A stretch of 64,000 bases of DNA from Isoperla grammatica (lineage: Eukaryota > Arthropoda > Insecta > Plecoptera > Perlodidae). The position numbers and the translations under genes are program-made. Of the stretch, positions 36,390 to 47,810 are shown piece after piece. The first letter of the stretch is position 1. Every line of letters begins with the position of its first letter. Below the pieces are notes generated by a model that was given only the letters and a program-made list of their open reading frames with translations, had not been told where the DNA came from and did not search any database. The stretch spans positions 1-64,000 of the forward strand of contig CAMDTW010000214.1 in assembly GCA_945910005.1 (NCBI GenBank), read 5' to 3'.

Positions 36390-36426
36390 GCTGACGTTTC
36401 GGGCAGGTTACACTACCCATTTTCAG
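36390..36426 (-). other. Hammerhead-ribozyme-like motif (Penelope type), probably inactive
   Basis: On the minus strand the order is CTGAAAA, a stem GGGTAG with loop TGTAAC and closing CTGCCC (one T-G pair), then GAAAC and GTC. That is the hammerhead order CUGANGA - stem II - GAAA - GUC. Penelope-like elements are known to carry such motifs. The ACGT between GAAA and C would pair only as a dimer, as in minimal type I forms. The core G of CUGANGA is A here, so self-cleavage is unlikely. The same motif is at 37727-37763 and 39032-39068. The minisatellite begins directly beside it and removes any stem I. Confidence 0.5.
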
Positions 36427-36884
36427 AGAAGAGTGAGTAGGCCTAGTAGAGAAGAGTGAGTAGGCCTAGTAGAGTAAGTAGGCCTAGTAGAGAAGAGTGA
36501 GTAGGCATAGTAGAGAAGAGTGAGTAGGCCTAGTAGAGTAAGAGTAGCCATAGTAGAGTGAGTAGGCCTAGTAGAGTGAGTAGGCATAGTAGAAAAGAGT
36601 GAGTAGGCCTAGTAGAGTGAGTAGGCCTAGTAGGGAAGAGTTAGTAGACCTAGTAGAGTGAGTAGGCCTAGTAGAGTAAGAGTAGCCCTAGTTGATTGAG
36701 TAGGCCTAGTAGAGTGAGTAGTAGAGTAGAGTGAGTAGGCCTAGTAGAGTGAGTAGGCCTAGTAGAGTGAGAGTGTCCCTAGTAGAGTGAGTAGGCCTAG
36801 TAGAGTGAGTAGACCTAGTAGAGTGATTAGGCGTAGTAAAGTAAGAGTAGCCTAGTAGATTGAGTAGGCTTAGTAGAGTGAGTA
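36421..36884. repeat. GAGTAGGCCTAGTAGA minisatellite, block 1
   Basis: Degenerate units of about 18 bp (GTGAGTAGGCCTAGTAGA with inserted AGA or AAGAG) fill the right end of the first 1.3-kb unit. AGGCCT is the constant word. Confidence 0.92.
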
Positions 36885-37763
36885 AATCGGTTTATTACGT
36901 GTGCCATGATGGACACTAGCAAAAGATTCGAAATATTATCACTTGTTCGTATGTTTTTTTATTTTTTTTATTTTTTTTTTAATACGTACCAAACTAACAT
37001 AAAAAACACGAAATATATTTTGTCTACTTATTTAAATCAAACATTACATACGAATATATTTACCTTGCGAAAAGAGTACGTCAAGTAATTAGATAATCAA
37101 TTTATTTAATTATTTAAATAACAATCGTTACATTTCGAACGTTTTTAAAGAAAATTCGATACCTCGTGTTCATTTTTAATCGATAATCGAAAGTCGAAAC
37201 AATCATCCAAAATGATATTTTATCAATCTACAGATATACGGTCGACCCATCGTAGTTTAATCGAAAGTCGAAACTAAACGTTCCAATTTCGAAGTAGACC
37301 GTGGTTCCAATCATCTTAGTTTTATTAGAAATTTACTTTTACCACTGGAAGAAACATCATTTACAAGTTTCAATGGAAAGGAGAAATTGTTCGTTCGATA
37401 ATATGACGTTCTCAAGTAGTTTGTATTCGTCGTCGTGTAATCAACTAAAAACAATGGGAAGAAATAACCCTTTGTAAAAGTAAAGTGAAGTTTTATTCGC
37501 CTGTAGATAAGTACATGATAGGCATTGACAACTTTTCGAAACATAAATAGTAAGTAGGTTTTAATTGAATAAATGTAAATGTTTACATAATTGAAATAAT
37601 ACACAGTAGAAAAAGTTCCTTGCAACTAGGTAGAAGTAAAACACTCACGTAGGCTTTCGCAGCCCGAGTCAAACAATAAACTTGAACTTGGGTTTTGGGT
37701 ATAGCCGCGTCGATTACCGCTTAAAAGCTGACGTTTCGGGCAGGTTACACTACCCATTTTCAG

Positions 37764-38188
37764 AGAAGAGTGAGTAGGCCTAGTAGAGAAGAGTGAGTAG
37801 GCCTAGTAGAGAAGAGTGAGTAGGCCTAGTAGAGTAAGTAGGCCTAGTAGAGAAGAGTGAGTAGGCATAGTAGAGAAGAGTGAGTAGGCCTAGTAGAGTA
37901 AGAGTAGCCATAGTAGAGTGAGTAGGCCTAGTAGAGTGAGTAGGCATAGTAGAAAAGAGTGAGTAGGCCTAGTAGAGTGAGTAGGCCTAGTAGGGAAGAG
38001 TTAGTAGACCTAGTAGAGTGAGTAGGCCTAGTAGAGTAAGAGTAGCCCTAGTTGATTGAGTAGGCCTAGTAGAGTGAGTAGTAGAGTAGAGTGAGTAGGC
38101 CTAGTAGAGTGAGTAGACCTAGTAGAGTGAGTAGGCGTAGTAAAGTAAGAGTAGCCTAGTAGATTGTGTAGGCTTAGTAGAGTGAGTA
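37764..38188. repeat. GAGTAGGCCTAGTAGA minisatellite, block 2
   Basis: This is almost the same sequence of variant units as block 1, so the whole 1.3-kb unit including its minisatellite was duplicated. Two or three small internal differences show later gain or loss of units. Confidence 0.92.
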
Positions 38189-39063
38189 AATCGGTTTATT
38201 ACGTGTGCCATGATGGACACTAGCAAAAGATTCGAAATATTATCACTTGTTCGTATGTTTTTTTTTTTTTTTTATTTTTTTTTTTAATACGTACCAAACT
38301 AACATAAAAAACACGAAATATATTTTGTCTACTTATTTAAATCAAACATTACATACGAATATATTTACCTTGCGAAAAGAGTATACGTCAAGTAATTAGA
38401 TAATCAATTTATTTAATTATTTAAATAACAATCGTTACATTTCGAACGTTTTTAAAGAAAATTCGATACCTCGTGTTCATTTTTAATCGATAATCGAAAG
38501 TCGAAACAATCATCCAAAATGATATTTTATCAATCTACAGATATACGGTCGACCCATCGTAGTTTAATCGAAAGTCGAAACTAAACGTTCCAATTTCGAA
38601 GTAGACCGTGGTTCCAATCATCTTAGTTTTATTAGAAATTTACTTTTACCACTGGAAGAAACATCATTTACAAGTTTCAATGGAAAGGAGAAATTGTTCG
38701 TACGGAAATATGACGTCCTCAAGTAGTTTGTATTCGTCGTCGTGTAATCAACTAAAAACAATGGGAACAAATAACCCTTTGTAAAAGTAAAGTGAAGTTT
38801 TATTCGCCTGTAGATAAGTACATGATAGGCATTGACAACTTTTCGAAACATAAATGGTAAGTGGGTTTTAATTAAAAAAAGTAAATGTTTACATAATTGA
38901 AATAATACACAGTAGAAAAAGTTCCTTGCAACTAGGTAGAAGTAAAACACTCACGTAGGCTTTCGCAGCCCCAGTCAAACAATAAACTTGAACTTGGGTT
39001 TCGGGTATAGCCGCGTCGATTACCGCTTAAAAGCTGACGTTTCGGGCAGGTTACACTACCCAT

Positions 39064-41866
39064 TTTCAGAGTAGAGTGACTAGGCCTAGTAGAGTGATAA
39101 GGCCTAACCGAGAAAGGGAAGTAGCCCTAGTAGAGTAAGTAGGCCTAGTTGAGTGAGTAGCCCTAGTAGAGAAGAGTGAGTAGGCCTAGTAGAGAAGAGT
39201 GAGTAGGCCTAGTAGAGTGATAAGGCCTAACCGAGAAAGGGAAGTAGCCCTAGTAGAGTAAGTAGGCCTAGTTGAGTGAGTAGCCCAAGTAGAGAAGAGT
39301 GAGTAGGCCTAGTAGAGTGAGTAGGCCTAATGAAGAAGGGGAAGTAGCCCTAGTAGAGTGAGTAGGCCTAGTTGAGTGAGTAGCCCTAGTAGAGAAGAGT
39401 AAGTAGGCCTAGTAGAGAAGAGTGAGTAGGCCTAGTAGAGTGAGTAGGCCTAGTAGAGTGAGTAGGCCTAGTAGAGAGAGTAGGCATAGTCGAGAAGAGT
39501 GAGTAGGCCTAGTAGAGAAGAGTGAGTAGGCATAGTAAAGAAGAGTGATTAGGCCTAGTAGAGTGAGAGTAGCCCTAGTAGAGTGAGTAGGCCTAGTAGA
39601 GTGAGTAGGCCTAGTAGAGAAGAGTGAGTAGGCATAGTAAAGAAGAGTGATTAGGCCTAGTAGAGTGAGAGTAGCCCTAGTAGAGTGAGTAGGCCTAGTA
39701 GAGTGAGTAGGCCTAGTAGAGTAAGTAGGCCTAGTAGAGTGAGTAGGCCTAGTAGAGAAGAGTGAGTAGGCATAGTAAAGAAGAGTGATTAGGCCTAGTA
39801 GAGTGAGAGTAGCCCTAGTAGAGTGAGTAGGCCTAGTAGAGTGAGTAGGCCTAGTAGAGTAAGTAGGCCTAGTAGAGTCAGAGTAGCCCTAGTAGAGTGA
39901 GTAGGTCTAGTAGAGTGAGTAGGCTTAGTAGAGTGAGTAGGCCTTGTAGAGTACGAGTAGCCCTAGTAGATTGAGTAGGCCTAGTAGAGTGAGTAGGCCT
40001 AGTAGAGAAGAGTGAGTAGGCCTAGTAGAGTGAGTAGCCCTAGTAGATTGAGTAGGCCTAGTAGAGTGAGTAGGCATAGTAGAGAAGAGTGAGTAGACGT
40101 AGTAGAGTGAGTAGCCCTAGTAGAGAGAGTAGGCATAGAGAAGATGAGTAGGCCTAGTAGAGTGAGTAGGCCTAGTAGAGAAGAGTGGGTAGGCCTAGTA
40201 GAGTAAGAGTAGCCCTAGTAGAGTGAGTAGGCCTAGTAGAGTGAGTAGGCATAGTAGAGAAGAGTGAGTAGGCCTAGTAGGGGAGAGTGAGTAGGCCTAG
40301 TAGAGTGAGAGTAGGCCTAGTAGAGTGAGTAGCCCTAGAAGAGTTAGTAGGCCTAGTAGAGTGAGTAGGCCTAGTAGAGTGAGTAGGCCTTGTAGAGTAA
40401 GAGTAGCCCTAGTAGATTGAGTAGACCTAGTAGATTGAGTAGGCCTAGTAGAGAAGAGTGAGTAGGCCTAGTAGAGTGAGTAGCCCTAGTAGATTGAGTA
40501 GGCCTAGTAGAGTGAGTAGGCATAGTAGAGTTAGTAGGCTTAGTAGAGTAAGAGTAGCCCTAGAAGATTGAGTAGGCCTAGAAGAGAAGAGTGAGTAGGC
40601 CTAGTAGAGTGAGTAGAATTAGCAGAGTGAGTAGGCCTAGAAGAGTGAGTAGGCCTAGTAGAGTGAGAGTAGCCCTAGTAGAGTGAGAAGCCTAGTAGAG
40701 TGAGTAGGCCTAGTAGAGTGAGTAGGCCTTGTAGAGTAAGAGTAGCCCTAGTAGATTGAGTAGGCCTAGTAGAGTGAGTAGGCATAGTAGAAAAGAGTGA
40801 GTAGGCCTAGTAGAGTGAGTAGGCATAGTGGAGAAGAGTGAGTAGGCCTAGTAGAATGAGTAGGTTTAGTAGAGTGAGTTGGCCTAGTATAGTGAGTAGG
40901 CCTAGTAGAGTGAGAGTAGCCCTAGTAGAGTGAGTAGGCCTAGTAGAGTGAGTAGGCCTTGTAGAGAAAGAGTAGCCCTAGTAGATTGAGTAGGCCTAGT
41001 AGAGTGAGTAGGCCTAGTAGAGAAGAGTGAGTAGGCCTAGTAGAGTGAGTGGCCCTAGTAGATTGAGTAGGCCTAGTAGAGTTAGTAGGCATAGTAGAGA
41101 AGAGTGAGTAGCCGTAGTAGAGTGAGTAGCCCTAGTAGAGGGAGTAGGCATAGAGAAGATGAGTAGGCCTAGTAGAGTGAGTAGGCCTAGTAGAGAAGAG
41201 TGAGTAGGCATAGTAGAGAAGAGTGAGTAGGCCTAGTAGGGGAGAGTGAGTAGGCCTAGTAGAGTGAGAGTAGGCCTAGTAGAGTGAGTAGCCCTAGTAG
41301 AGAAGAGTGGGTAGGCCTAGTAGAGTGAGAGTAGGCCTAGTAGAGTGAGTAGGTCTAGTAGAGAAGAGTGGGTAGGCCTAGTAGAGTGAGAGTAGCCCTA
41401 GTAGAGTGAGTAGGCCTAGTAGAGTGAGTAGGCATAGTAGAGAAGAGTGAGTAGGCCTGGTAGGGGAGAGTGAGTAGGCCTAGTAGAGTGAGAGTGGGCC
41501 TAGTAGTGAGTAGCCCTAGTAGAGTTAGTAGGCCTAGTAGAGTGAGTAGGCCTAGTAGAGTAAGAGTAGCCCTAGGAGATTGAGTAGGCCTAGAAGAGTG
41601 AGTAGTAGAGTAGAGTGAGTAGGCTTAGTAGAGTGAGTAGGCCTAGTAGAGTGAGAGTAGCCCTAGTAGAGTAGGCCTAGTAGAGTGAGTAGGCCTAGTA
41701 GAGTGAGTAGGCGTAGTTAAGTAAGAGTAGCCCTAGTAGATTGAGTAGGCCTAGTAGTCAGTAGGCCTAGTAGAGTGAGTAGGCCTAGTAGAGTGAGTAG
41801 GCCTAGTAAAGTGAGTAGTAGAGTAGAGTAAGTAGGCCTAGTAGAGTGAGTCGAGTAGAGTAATAC
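39064..41866. repeat. GAGTAGGCCTAGTAGA minisatellite, block 3 (2.8 kb)
   Basis: The same minisatellite has grown to 2.8 kb in the third unit. It contains larger internal repeats, for example groups containing GTGATAAGGCCTAACCGAG or GTGAGAGTAGCCCTAG that recur in the same order. This is the most expanded copy of the block. Confidence 0.94.
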
Positions 41867-42260
41867 GCACGGTAATACGCTTTCTAAACGGTATACTTAA
41901 ATGTCTACTTTAAATTTGTGACATTTAAATGGCCATTTAAATGACAATTATGGATGACTACATAGTACATTTAATTATAAGCATAAGTTAAAAGATATAT
42001 TTAAGTATAGCGTGTAGAAGGCGTATAACAGAGCTGTGTGTGTGCCCTCTTAACTAGCAAATCGCAATTCGAACATAGATATGATTCGAACGTTTCTTAT
42101 AAAAAATCATGATTTCCAATAATCGAAAGTCGAAACAATAATCGAATTGGTAAATCGTTAATAGAACATTTGCCAGAGCGACAGAAATCAACTAAATGTA
42201 CAGGAATCGTTTGAAAAGGGGTAATATATTTGATTTATTTTAAAAGTTACGTTGTATGCG

Positions 42261-42317
<57 letters not shown>
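42261..42317. repeat. (AT)n microsatellite
   Basis: About 28 uninterrupted AT dinucleotides precede ACATTACACAACAATACAAT, which resembles a retroelement tail. Confidence 0.97.
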
Positions 42318-42320
<3 letters not shown>

Positions 42321-43491
42321 TACACAACAATACAATACAATTAGAATCAATGAACGTTGATATGTCATTAATCTTAATTAATGGAAATAGTCTTGCAGAG
42401 GTGACGAAATTTCTTGTTAAAAATTTTAGTAATTAGGTGTAATTTGTTTTTGTGTGATGATGTGGGAATGTATAAAAACATGTGATAATAGCGGGAAGTT
42501 AAATAAAAGTAATGAATTGAGAGAACGGTTGCTGGAGTTCCATGATAGACGCAACACACAAACGTTGAGGGATCGTTTAAAAAGGAGTACAATGTTTGAT
42601 TTGTTTCAAAAGTGACATGGGTAATGTATTTATATTTAAGTGTGGGATGAGGGGGATGGACCATGAAGTGTTCTCGTCGCAACCCCCTCCCCACCTCTTC
42701 AGGCCGACCAAAAAGACGCGAAACACAATTTTTTGTCCGTAGCCTGTAGTATAACTATACACTGTAGATAAAACAGTTCACGCGAAAAGTTTACGCCTCA
42801 TCTCATCAGCTAAATGGTAAACGTAGCCATAATCAATTGTACATACAATGGTTGCAAAATTAATAACCCTCACAGATGTGTGCTTTTTACCCTAAAACTC
42901 TAGCCTTGAATCTTTTGAAGAAACGTTCGAAAAGCGAATATTAATGAATTTGTGGATAATAGAGCTCATTCGTCTCGACAGTAATGATTTTCCACGTTAT
43001 GCTATGTAAAATGTAACTTAATAAGATTAATTTACGTTTGAGGTTCAATTTTAATTCGGTTTATTACGTGTTCTATGACGGACACTAACAAAAGATTCGA
43101 AATATTATCACTTGTTAGCATTTTTGTTTTGTTTGTATCCATACCAAACTAACATCAAAAACACGAAATACATTTTGTCTCCTTTTTTAAATCAAACATT
43201 ACATACGAATATATTTACCCTGCGAAAAGATTACGTCAAGTAATTAATTAATCAATTTATTTAATTATCAATTAAATAACAATCGTCACATTTCGAACGT
43301 TTTTAAACAAAACTCGATTCCTCGTGTACATTTATAATCGATAATCGAAAGTCGAAACAATCATCCACGATGATATGTTATCGATCTACAGATATACGTT
43401 CGACCCATTCAATCGAAAGTCGAAACTAAACGTTCCAATCTAGAAATTTACAACTAGGCCCACCATTGGAAGACCCATCACTTATGGTACC

Positions 43492-43636
43492 TTTACAGCT
43501 ACGCGTTGCGAGCGAAGCGAGGGCGCAAGATCCAATCAGCGGCCGAGTTTCACGCAAAGAAGTTAATAGTTTCACGCAAACTCGGCCACTGATTGGAGCT
43601 CGCGCCTTCGCTTCGCTCGCAACGCGTAGCTGTAAA
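43492..43636. repeat. 145-bp palindromic element, copy 1
   Basis: The arms start TTTACAGCTACGCGTTGCGA and meet around an asymmetric centre containing AGTTTCACGCAAAGAAG. The arms include GCGAGCGAAGCGAG and CCAATCAG. They are nearly perfect inverted repeats of about 60 bp. This is probably a foldback-type MITE. Confidence 0.85.
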
Positions 43637-44003
43637 TCGACTTTTATACAAAGTTACAATGGAAAGGAGAAACTGTTCGTACGAAAATAATACATTCTCA
43701 AGTAGTTTGTATTCGTCGTCGTGTTATCAGTTAAGTACAATGGGCACAAATAACCCTACAGTTGTAAAAGTAAAGGTTTATTCGACTGTAGATAAGTACA
43801 TGATAGGCATCAGCTACCTTTCGAAACATAAATGCTAAGTAGGTTTTAACTTTTAATTGAATAAATGTAAATGTTTACATTTGATATAATATACAATAGA
43901 AAAAGTTCCTTACAACTAGGTAGAAGTAGAGTGAGTAGGCCTAGTAGAGTAATAGAGTAGAAGAGTAGAGTTTAATAGAGATGAGTAATACGCACGGTAG
44001 GCC

Positions 44004-44157
44004 TAATGCTACGTTTACAGCTACGCGTTGCGAGCGAAGCGAGGGCGCGAGCTCCAATCAGCGGCCGAGTTTCACGCAAAGAAGTTACAAACTCGGCCAC
44101 TGATTGGAGCTCGCGCCCTCGCTTCGCTCGCAACGCGTAGCTGTAAACGTAGCATTA
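44004..44157. repeat. 154-bp palindromic element, copy 2
   Basis: This is closely related to the copy at 43492. The outer ends TAATGCTACGTTTACAGC and their complement are preserved better here, and the central spacer is shorter. The two copies lie 0.5 kb apart and in different parts of the surrounding 1.3-2 kb repeat family, so this is not simply one copy carried along by the tandem duplication. Confidence 0.87.
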
Positions 44158-46183
44158 TACGGGTCCTTCATGCTAAGCCTAGGCCTGCCTACTTTATATG
44201 GGTGACATTTAAATGGCCATTTGAATGACAATTATGGATGAATTATAAGCATAATTTAAAAGATATATTTAAGTATAGCGTGTAGAAGGCGTATAACAGA
44301 GCTGTGTGCCCTCTAATCTAGCCAATCGCGTTTCGAACGTTTCTTAAAAAAATCGCGATTTTCCATAGTCGAAAGTCGAACAATGATCGTTGGTATATCG
44401 TAAGTCGAACAAAGATCGTTGGTATATCGTTAATAGAACATTTGCCAGAGTTTCATCCTGGACGCGTCAGAAATAAACACAAACGTCCAAGAATCGTTTA
44501 AAAATGGGTAATATGTTTGATTTGTTTCAACAGTGACCTGGTATGTGTAATGTATTTATATTTATGTGTGGGATGACGGGGATGGACCATAAAGTGTTCT
44601 CGTCGCAACCCCTCACACCCCGTTCATGCCGACCAAAACGACGCGAAACTTAATCTTTTGTCCGTGGCCTGTAGTTTAACTATACACTGTAGACACTGTA
44701 GATAAAACAGTTCACGCGAAAAGATTACGTCCTCATCTCATCAACTAATATTGGTAATCGTAGAAATAATCAATTATAGACCTACATACAACGGGTACAA
44801 AATTAATAGCCCCACAGATGTGTGCTCTTTACCCTAAAAATCTAGCCGTGAAAGAAGCGCTCGAAAAGTGTTTCGAGCGTTTCTTCAAAAGATTACCGGT
44901 TTCCCATAATCGAAAGGCGAAACAATGATCGGGCGAAAAGATTATGTCAAGAAATTAGATAATCAATTAATTTAATTATTTAATTATCAATTATATAACA
45001 ATCGGCACATTTCGAACGTTTCTAAAAACATTTACGTTTACTCGTGTTCATTTATAATCGATAATCGAAAGTCGAAACTAAACGTTCCAATCTAGAAATT
45101 TACATCTACCATCCTGGAAGACACATCACTTACAAAGTTACAATGGAAAGGAGAAACTGTTCGTACGAAAATATTACATTCTCAAATAGTTTGTATTCGT
45201 CGTTGTGTAATCAGTACAATGGGCACAAATAACCCTAAAAGTAAAAGTTTATTCGACTGTAGATCAGTACATACATGATAAGCATCCGCATCCGTCAAGT
45301 TTTCGAAACATAAATGCCAAGTAAGTTTTAATTGAATAAATGTAAATGTTCACATAATTTATATAATATACAATAGAAAAAGTTACTTACAACTAGATAG
45401 AAGTAGAGTGAGTAGTAGAGTAGATTGAGTAGAGTGAGTAGTAGAGTAAGAGTGAGTAGTAGAGTAGGGTGAGAGAGTGAGTAATACGCACGGTAGGCCT
45501 AATACGCTTCCTGCACGCTAAGCCTAGGGGTCTAGGCCTGGCTACTTTAAATGGGTGACATTTAAATTGCCATTTGAATGACAATTATGGATGACTATGG
45601 AAGAATTATAAGTATAATTTCAAAGATATATTTAAGTATTGCGTCTAGAAGGCGTATAACAAAGCTGTGTGCCCTCTAATCTAGCCAATCGCGTTTCGAA
45701 CGTTTGTTAAAAAAATCGCGATTTTCCATAATCGAAAGTCGAACAATGATCGTTGGTATATCGTAAGTCGAACAATGATCGTTGGTATATCGTTAATAGA
45801 ACATCGCCAGAGTTTTATCCTGGACGCGTCAGAAATCAACCCCAACGTCCAAGAATCGTTTAAAAAGGGGTAATATTTTTGATTTGTTTCAAAAGTGACC
45901 TTGTATGTGTAATAAATATATATTTTACACAACAATACAATACAAAAAAATACAATTACAAACAATGATCGGTGACAGAGAACGGTTGCCGGAGTTCCAT
46001 GCTAAAAGCAACACAAAAACGTTGCAGGATCGTTTAAAAAGGCGTAAAATGTTTGATTTGTTTAAAAAGTGATCTTGTTTGTGGAATGTATTTGTGTGTG
46101 GGATACTAATATTGCAATTTGCATCAATGACACTAGTCGCATGCTTTATAACATTATCATTTATTTTGTTACTACGCCTAAAC

Positions 46184-46412
46184 ATTCATAAGTAACTTGT
46201 GTCATACTCATCTCATCTTAGTATCAATTTATTTCCATTTAATTTAGTGTTCACTACAATATCATTGTTTGTAATTCGTAATTAATTTGTATTAATTACA
46301 CTAGCCACATACTATCCAACATAAACATTTTTTTTGCTACTACGCCCAAACAATCACAAGTAACTTGCGTCATACTCATCTCATTTTAGTGATAATTTAT
46401 TCCATTTTATTT
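46184..46412. repeat. Diverged tandem duplication, about 168 bp
   Basis: AAGTAACTTGTGTCATACTC at about 46190 recurs as AAGTAACTTGCGTCATACTC near 46359, and TCATCTCAT with following AT-rich sequence is shared. This could be part of the body of the LINE whose tail follows. Confidence 0.55.
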
Positions 46413-46481
46413 ATTGTGTATTTCCATGTTCCTAAATTAATTCATGTCATTGTCAAATGTACATTATCAAAATGTTTATTT

Positions 46482-46575
46482 ACAGTATTATTGCCGGTTG
46501 GATGTAAGAAAAGGCCTCACTGGCCTTAATCCCGCCCATAATAAAGACCGAAATCAACCAATCAATCAATCTTCA
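46482..46575 (+). mobile_element. LINE 3' end with stem-loop and (AATC)n tail
   Basis: GTTGGATGTAAG is followed by the stem-loop AAGGCC-TCACT-GGCCTT, then AATCCCGCCCATAATAAAG and ending in AATCAATCAATC. A terminal stem-loop just before a simple-repeat tail is typical of non-LTR retrotransposon 3' UTRs of the Jockey/CR1 kind. No reverse transcriptase remains in the window; the element is 5'-truncated. Confidence 0.6.
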
Positions 46576-46658
46576 GGCGTCCACGCCACGACCGGCTCAA
46601 GGGAAAACAGAACATAGTCTTCAAGAAAGGTATGAATGCATGTTCCAAGTAAACTAAT

Positions 46659-46985
46659 GGCTCGTTTTCAGAATAACTACAGTGGGGAGTGGCCGCCATC
46701 TAATGACTAACCCCCGTGACTAGGCCACACGTTTCTTTCATTGGCTGGGAGGGAGAATACTGCGCTCTGATTGGTTGTGACTAAGGTTTGTCTTGACTTA
46801 ACTAAGGAATTGAAATATGTTCAATTTCTTAGTCAAGTCAAAACATTCAATTCCTTAGTCAAGTCAAGACAAACCTTAGTCACAACCAATCAGAGCGCAG
46901 TATTCTCACTCATAGCCAATGAAAGAAGCCCGTGGCTTAGTCAAGTGGGCTAGTTACTAATCACTAGTCATTTATGTAAACGGCC
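46659..46985. mobile_element. Foldback element with long inverted arms
   Basis: The strongest arms are about 46735-46813 and 46845-46925. They share TTTCATTGGCT, GAGAATACTGCGCTCTGATT and GGTTGTGACTAAGGTTTGTC. Weaker similarity extends outward to GGCTCGTTT and AAACGGCCC at the two ends. The centre contains a third partial copy of TTAGTCAAGTCAA. Each arm has two inverted CCAAT words. I could not identify a target duplication. Confidence 0.8.
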
Positions 46986-47028
46986 CATAAAGAGTTCATC
47001 CGAGTTCTGCGAAATGCCTTCCCCTCTT

Positions 47029-47241
47029 ACCCCCACCAGTGCCCGCGCACGGACGAAGAGAGCCAGTGAAAGATCTACGTAAAATAAAAATTATAGAATT
47101 ACATGTAATTAGAATAAAGGTATTCATTTGTATTGAAAGATAGCTTATTTAATTGGAAGATCGTTGACAGCTCGACTGTCTATTGTAGAGATTAGATCTT
47201 TCACTGCCTCACTTCGTCCGTTCGCGGGCACTGGTGGGGGT
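47029..47241. mobile_element. 213-bp MITE with about 49-bp inverted ends
   Basis: Left ACCCCCACCAGTGCCCGCG continues through ACGGACGAAG and CAGTGAAAGATCTA. The right end is the reverse complement with three or four mismatches. The core is AT-rich. No clear target duplication is visible. Confidence 0.8.
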
Positions 47242-47398
47242 GACACCCACTTTAGACTGGGCCTAGAGAATATCAGAGTGTAATAGAATACCCAGAATAA
47301 TGCTGGGTCTAAACTGACTTTATAAGTTTATACCTGTCCTAGGCCCAGGGTTGTGTTGATTGGCCATGTGCAATGGTATTCGCGTCATGTACGTCTTG

Positions 47399-47500
47399 GT
47401 GATAGCCCCCCCCCCCCCCCCAAACAGCCCCATCGCCAACCGGAAACACATCATGTTGAGGGGAGGGGGGGGGGGGGGGGGGGGGGAAGGGGAGGGGCTG
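47399..47500. repeat. C-run and G-run inverted pair
   Basis: GGTGATAGCCCCC... at the left and ...GGGGCTGTCACC at the right are inverted around 50 bp of ordinary sequence, with C17 and G20-plus tracts in the arms. The G tract could form a quadruplex, and run lengths are the kind most prone to assembly error. Confidence 0.7.
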
Positions 47501-47621
47501 TCACCTCCAAGCCATGCAGTGAAGGTATTCCTGTTGTCGCCACTACACGATTGAAACAATAGTGTTTCTACTACAAGTACACAACGTACGTCGTAAAATT
47601 TTACATTTTAAATAAACGGGG

Positions 47622-47658
47622 AGGGGGGGGGGGGGGGGGGGGGTGAACAAATGACAAG

Positions 47659-47693
<35 letters not shown>
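47622..47693. repeat. G-run followed by (AT)n microsatellite
   Basis: A run of about 22 G lies at 47622-47643 and about 17 AT dinucleotides run to 47693. The AT tract directly abuts the left inverted end of the 12-kb segment, which hides the outer boundary of that end. Confidence 0.93.
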
Positions 47694-47698
<5 letters not shown>

Positions 47699-47810
47699 TT
47701 CATATTTCAAATATAGATCTTTGATTGGTTATCGCTCACTCGTCGATGGTGTTCGCCGGAGCCTACAGGATTGGTTTAGTCACTTTAAATTCAAGTCTCC
47801 CAATGAAAAT

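Larger units (their letters stand above)
35481..46100. repeat. Higher-order repeat family, units of 1.3-2 kb
   Basis: The word TCGGTTTATTACGTGT begins related units at 35542, 36887 and 38191 (periods 1345 and 1304), with a diverged copy at 43056. A second marker, GGAAAGGAGAAA(T/C)TGTTCGT, occurs in five units (near 36039, 37376, 38681, 43662 and 45143). The downstream part with ACGCACGGTAGGCCTAATAC recurs near 41870, 43990 and 45486. The first three units are nearly identical; the later ones are older and rearranged. Each unit contains ATCGATAATCGAAAGTCGAA, an AT-rich middle and a GAGTAGGCCTAGTAGA minisatellite. Minus-strand ORFs of 104-110 codons recur with the repeat but show no domain. Confidence 0.9.

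Noticed and set aside
35974..38950. Three 104-110 codon minus-strand ORFs as paralogous genes
   Set aside because: They are the same AT-rich part of the 1.3-kb repeat copied three times. The residue content (Phe, Tyr, Thr, Asn) follows the base composition.
35481..46100. Integrated retrovirus or LTR element
   Set aside because: The near-identical 1.3-kb copies look like possible LTRs, but there are more than two, they are adjacent, they lack TG...CA ends, and no gag, protease or reverse transcriptase motif lies between them.
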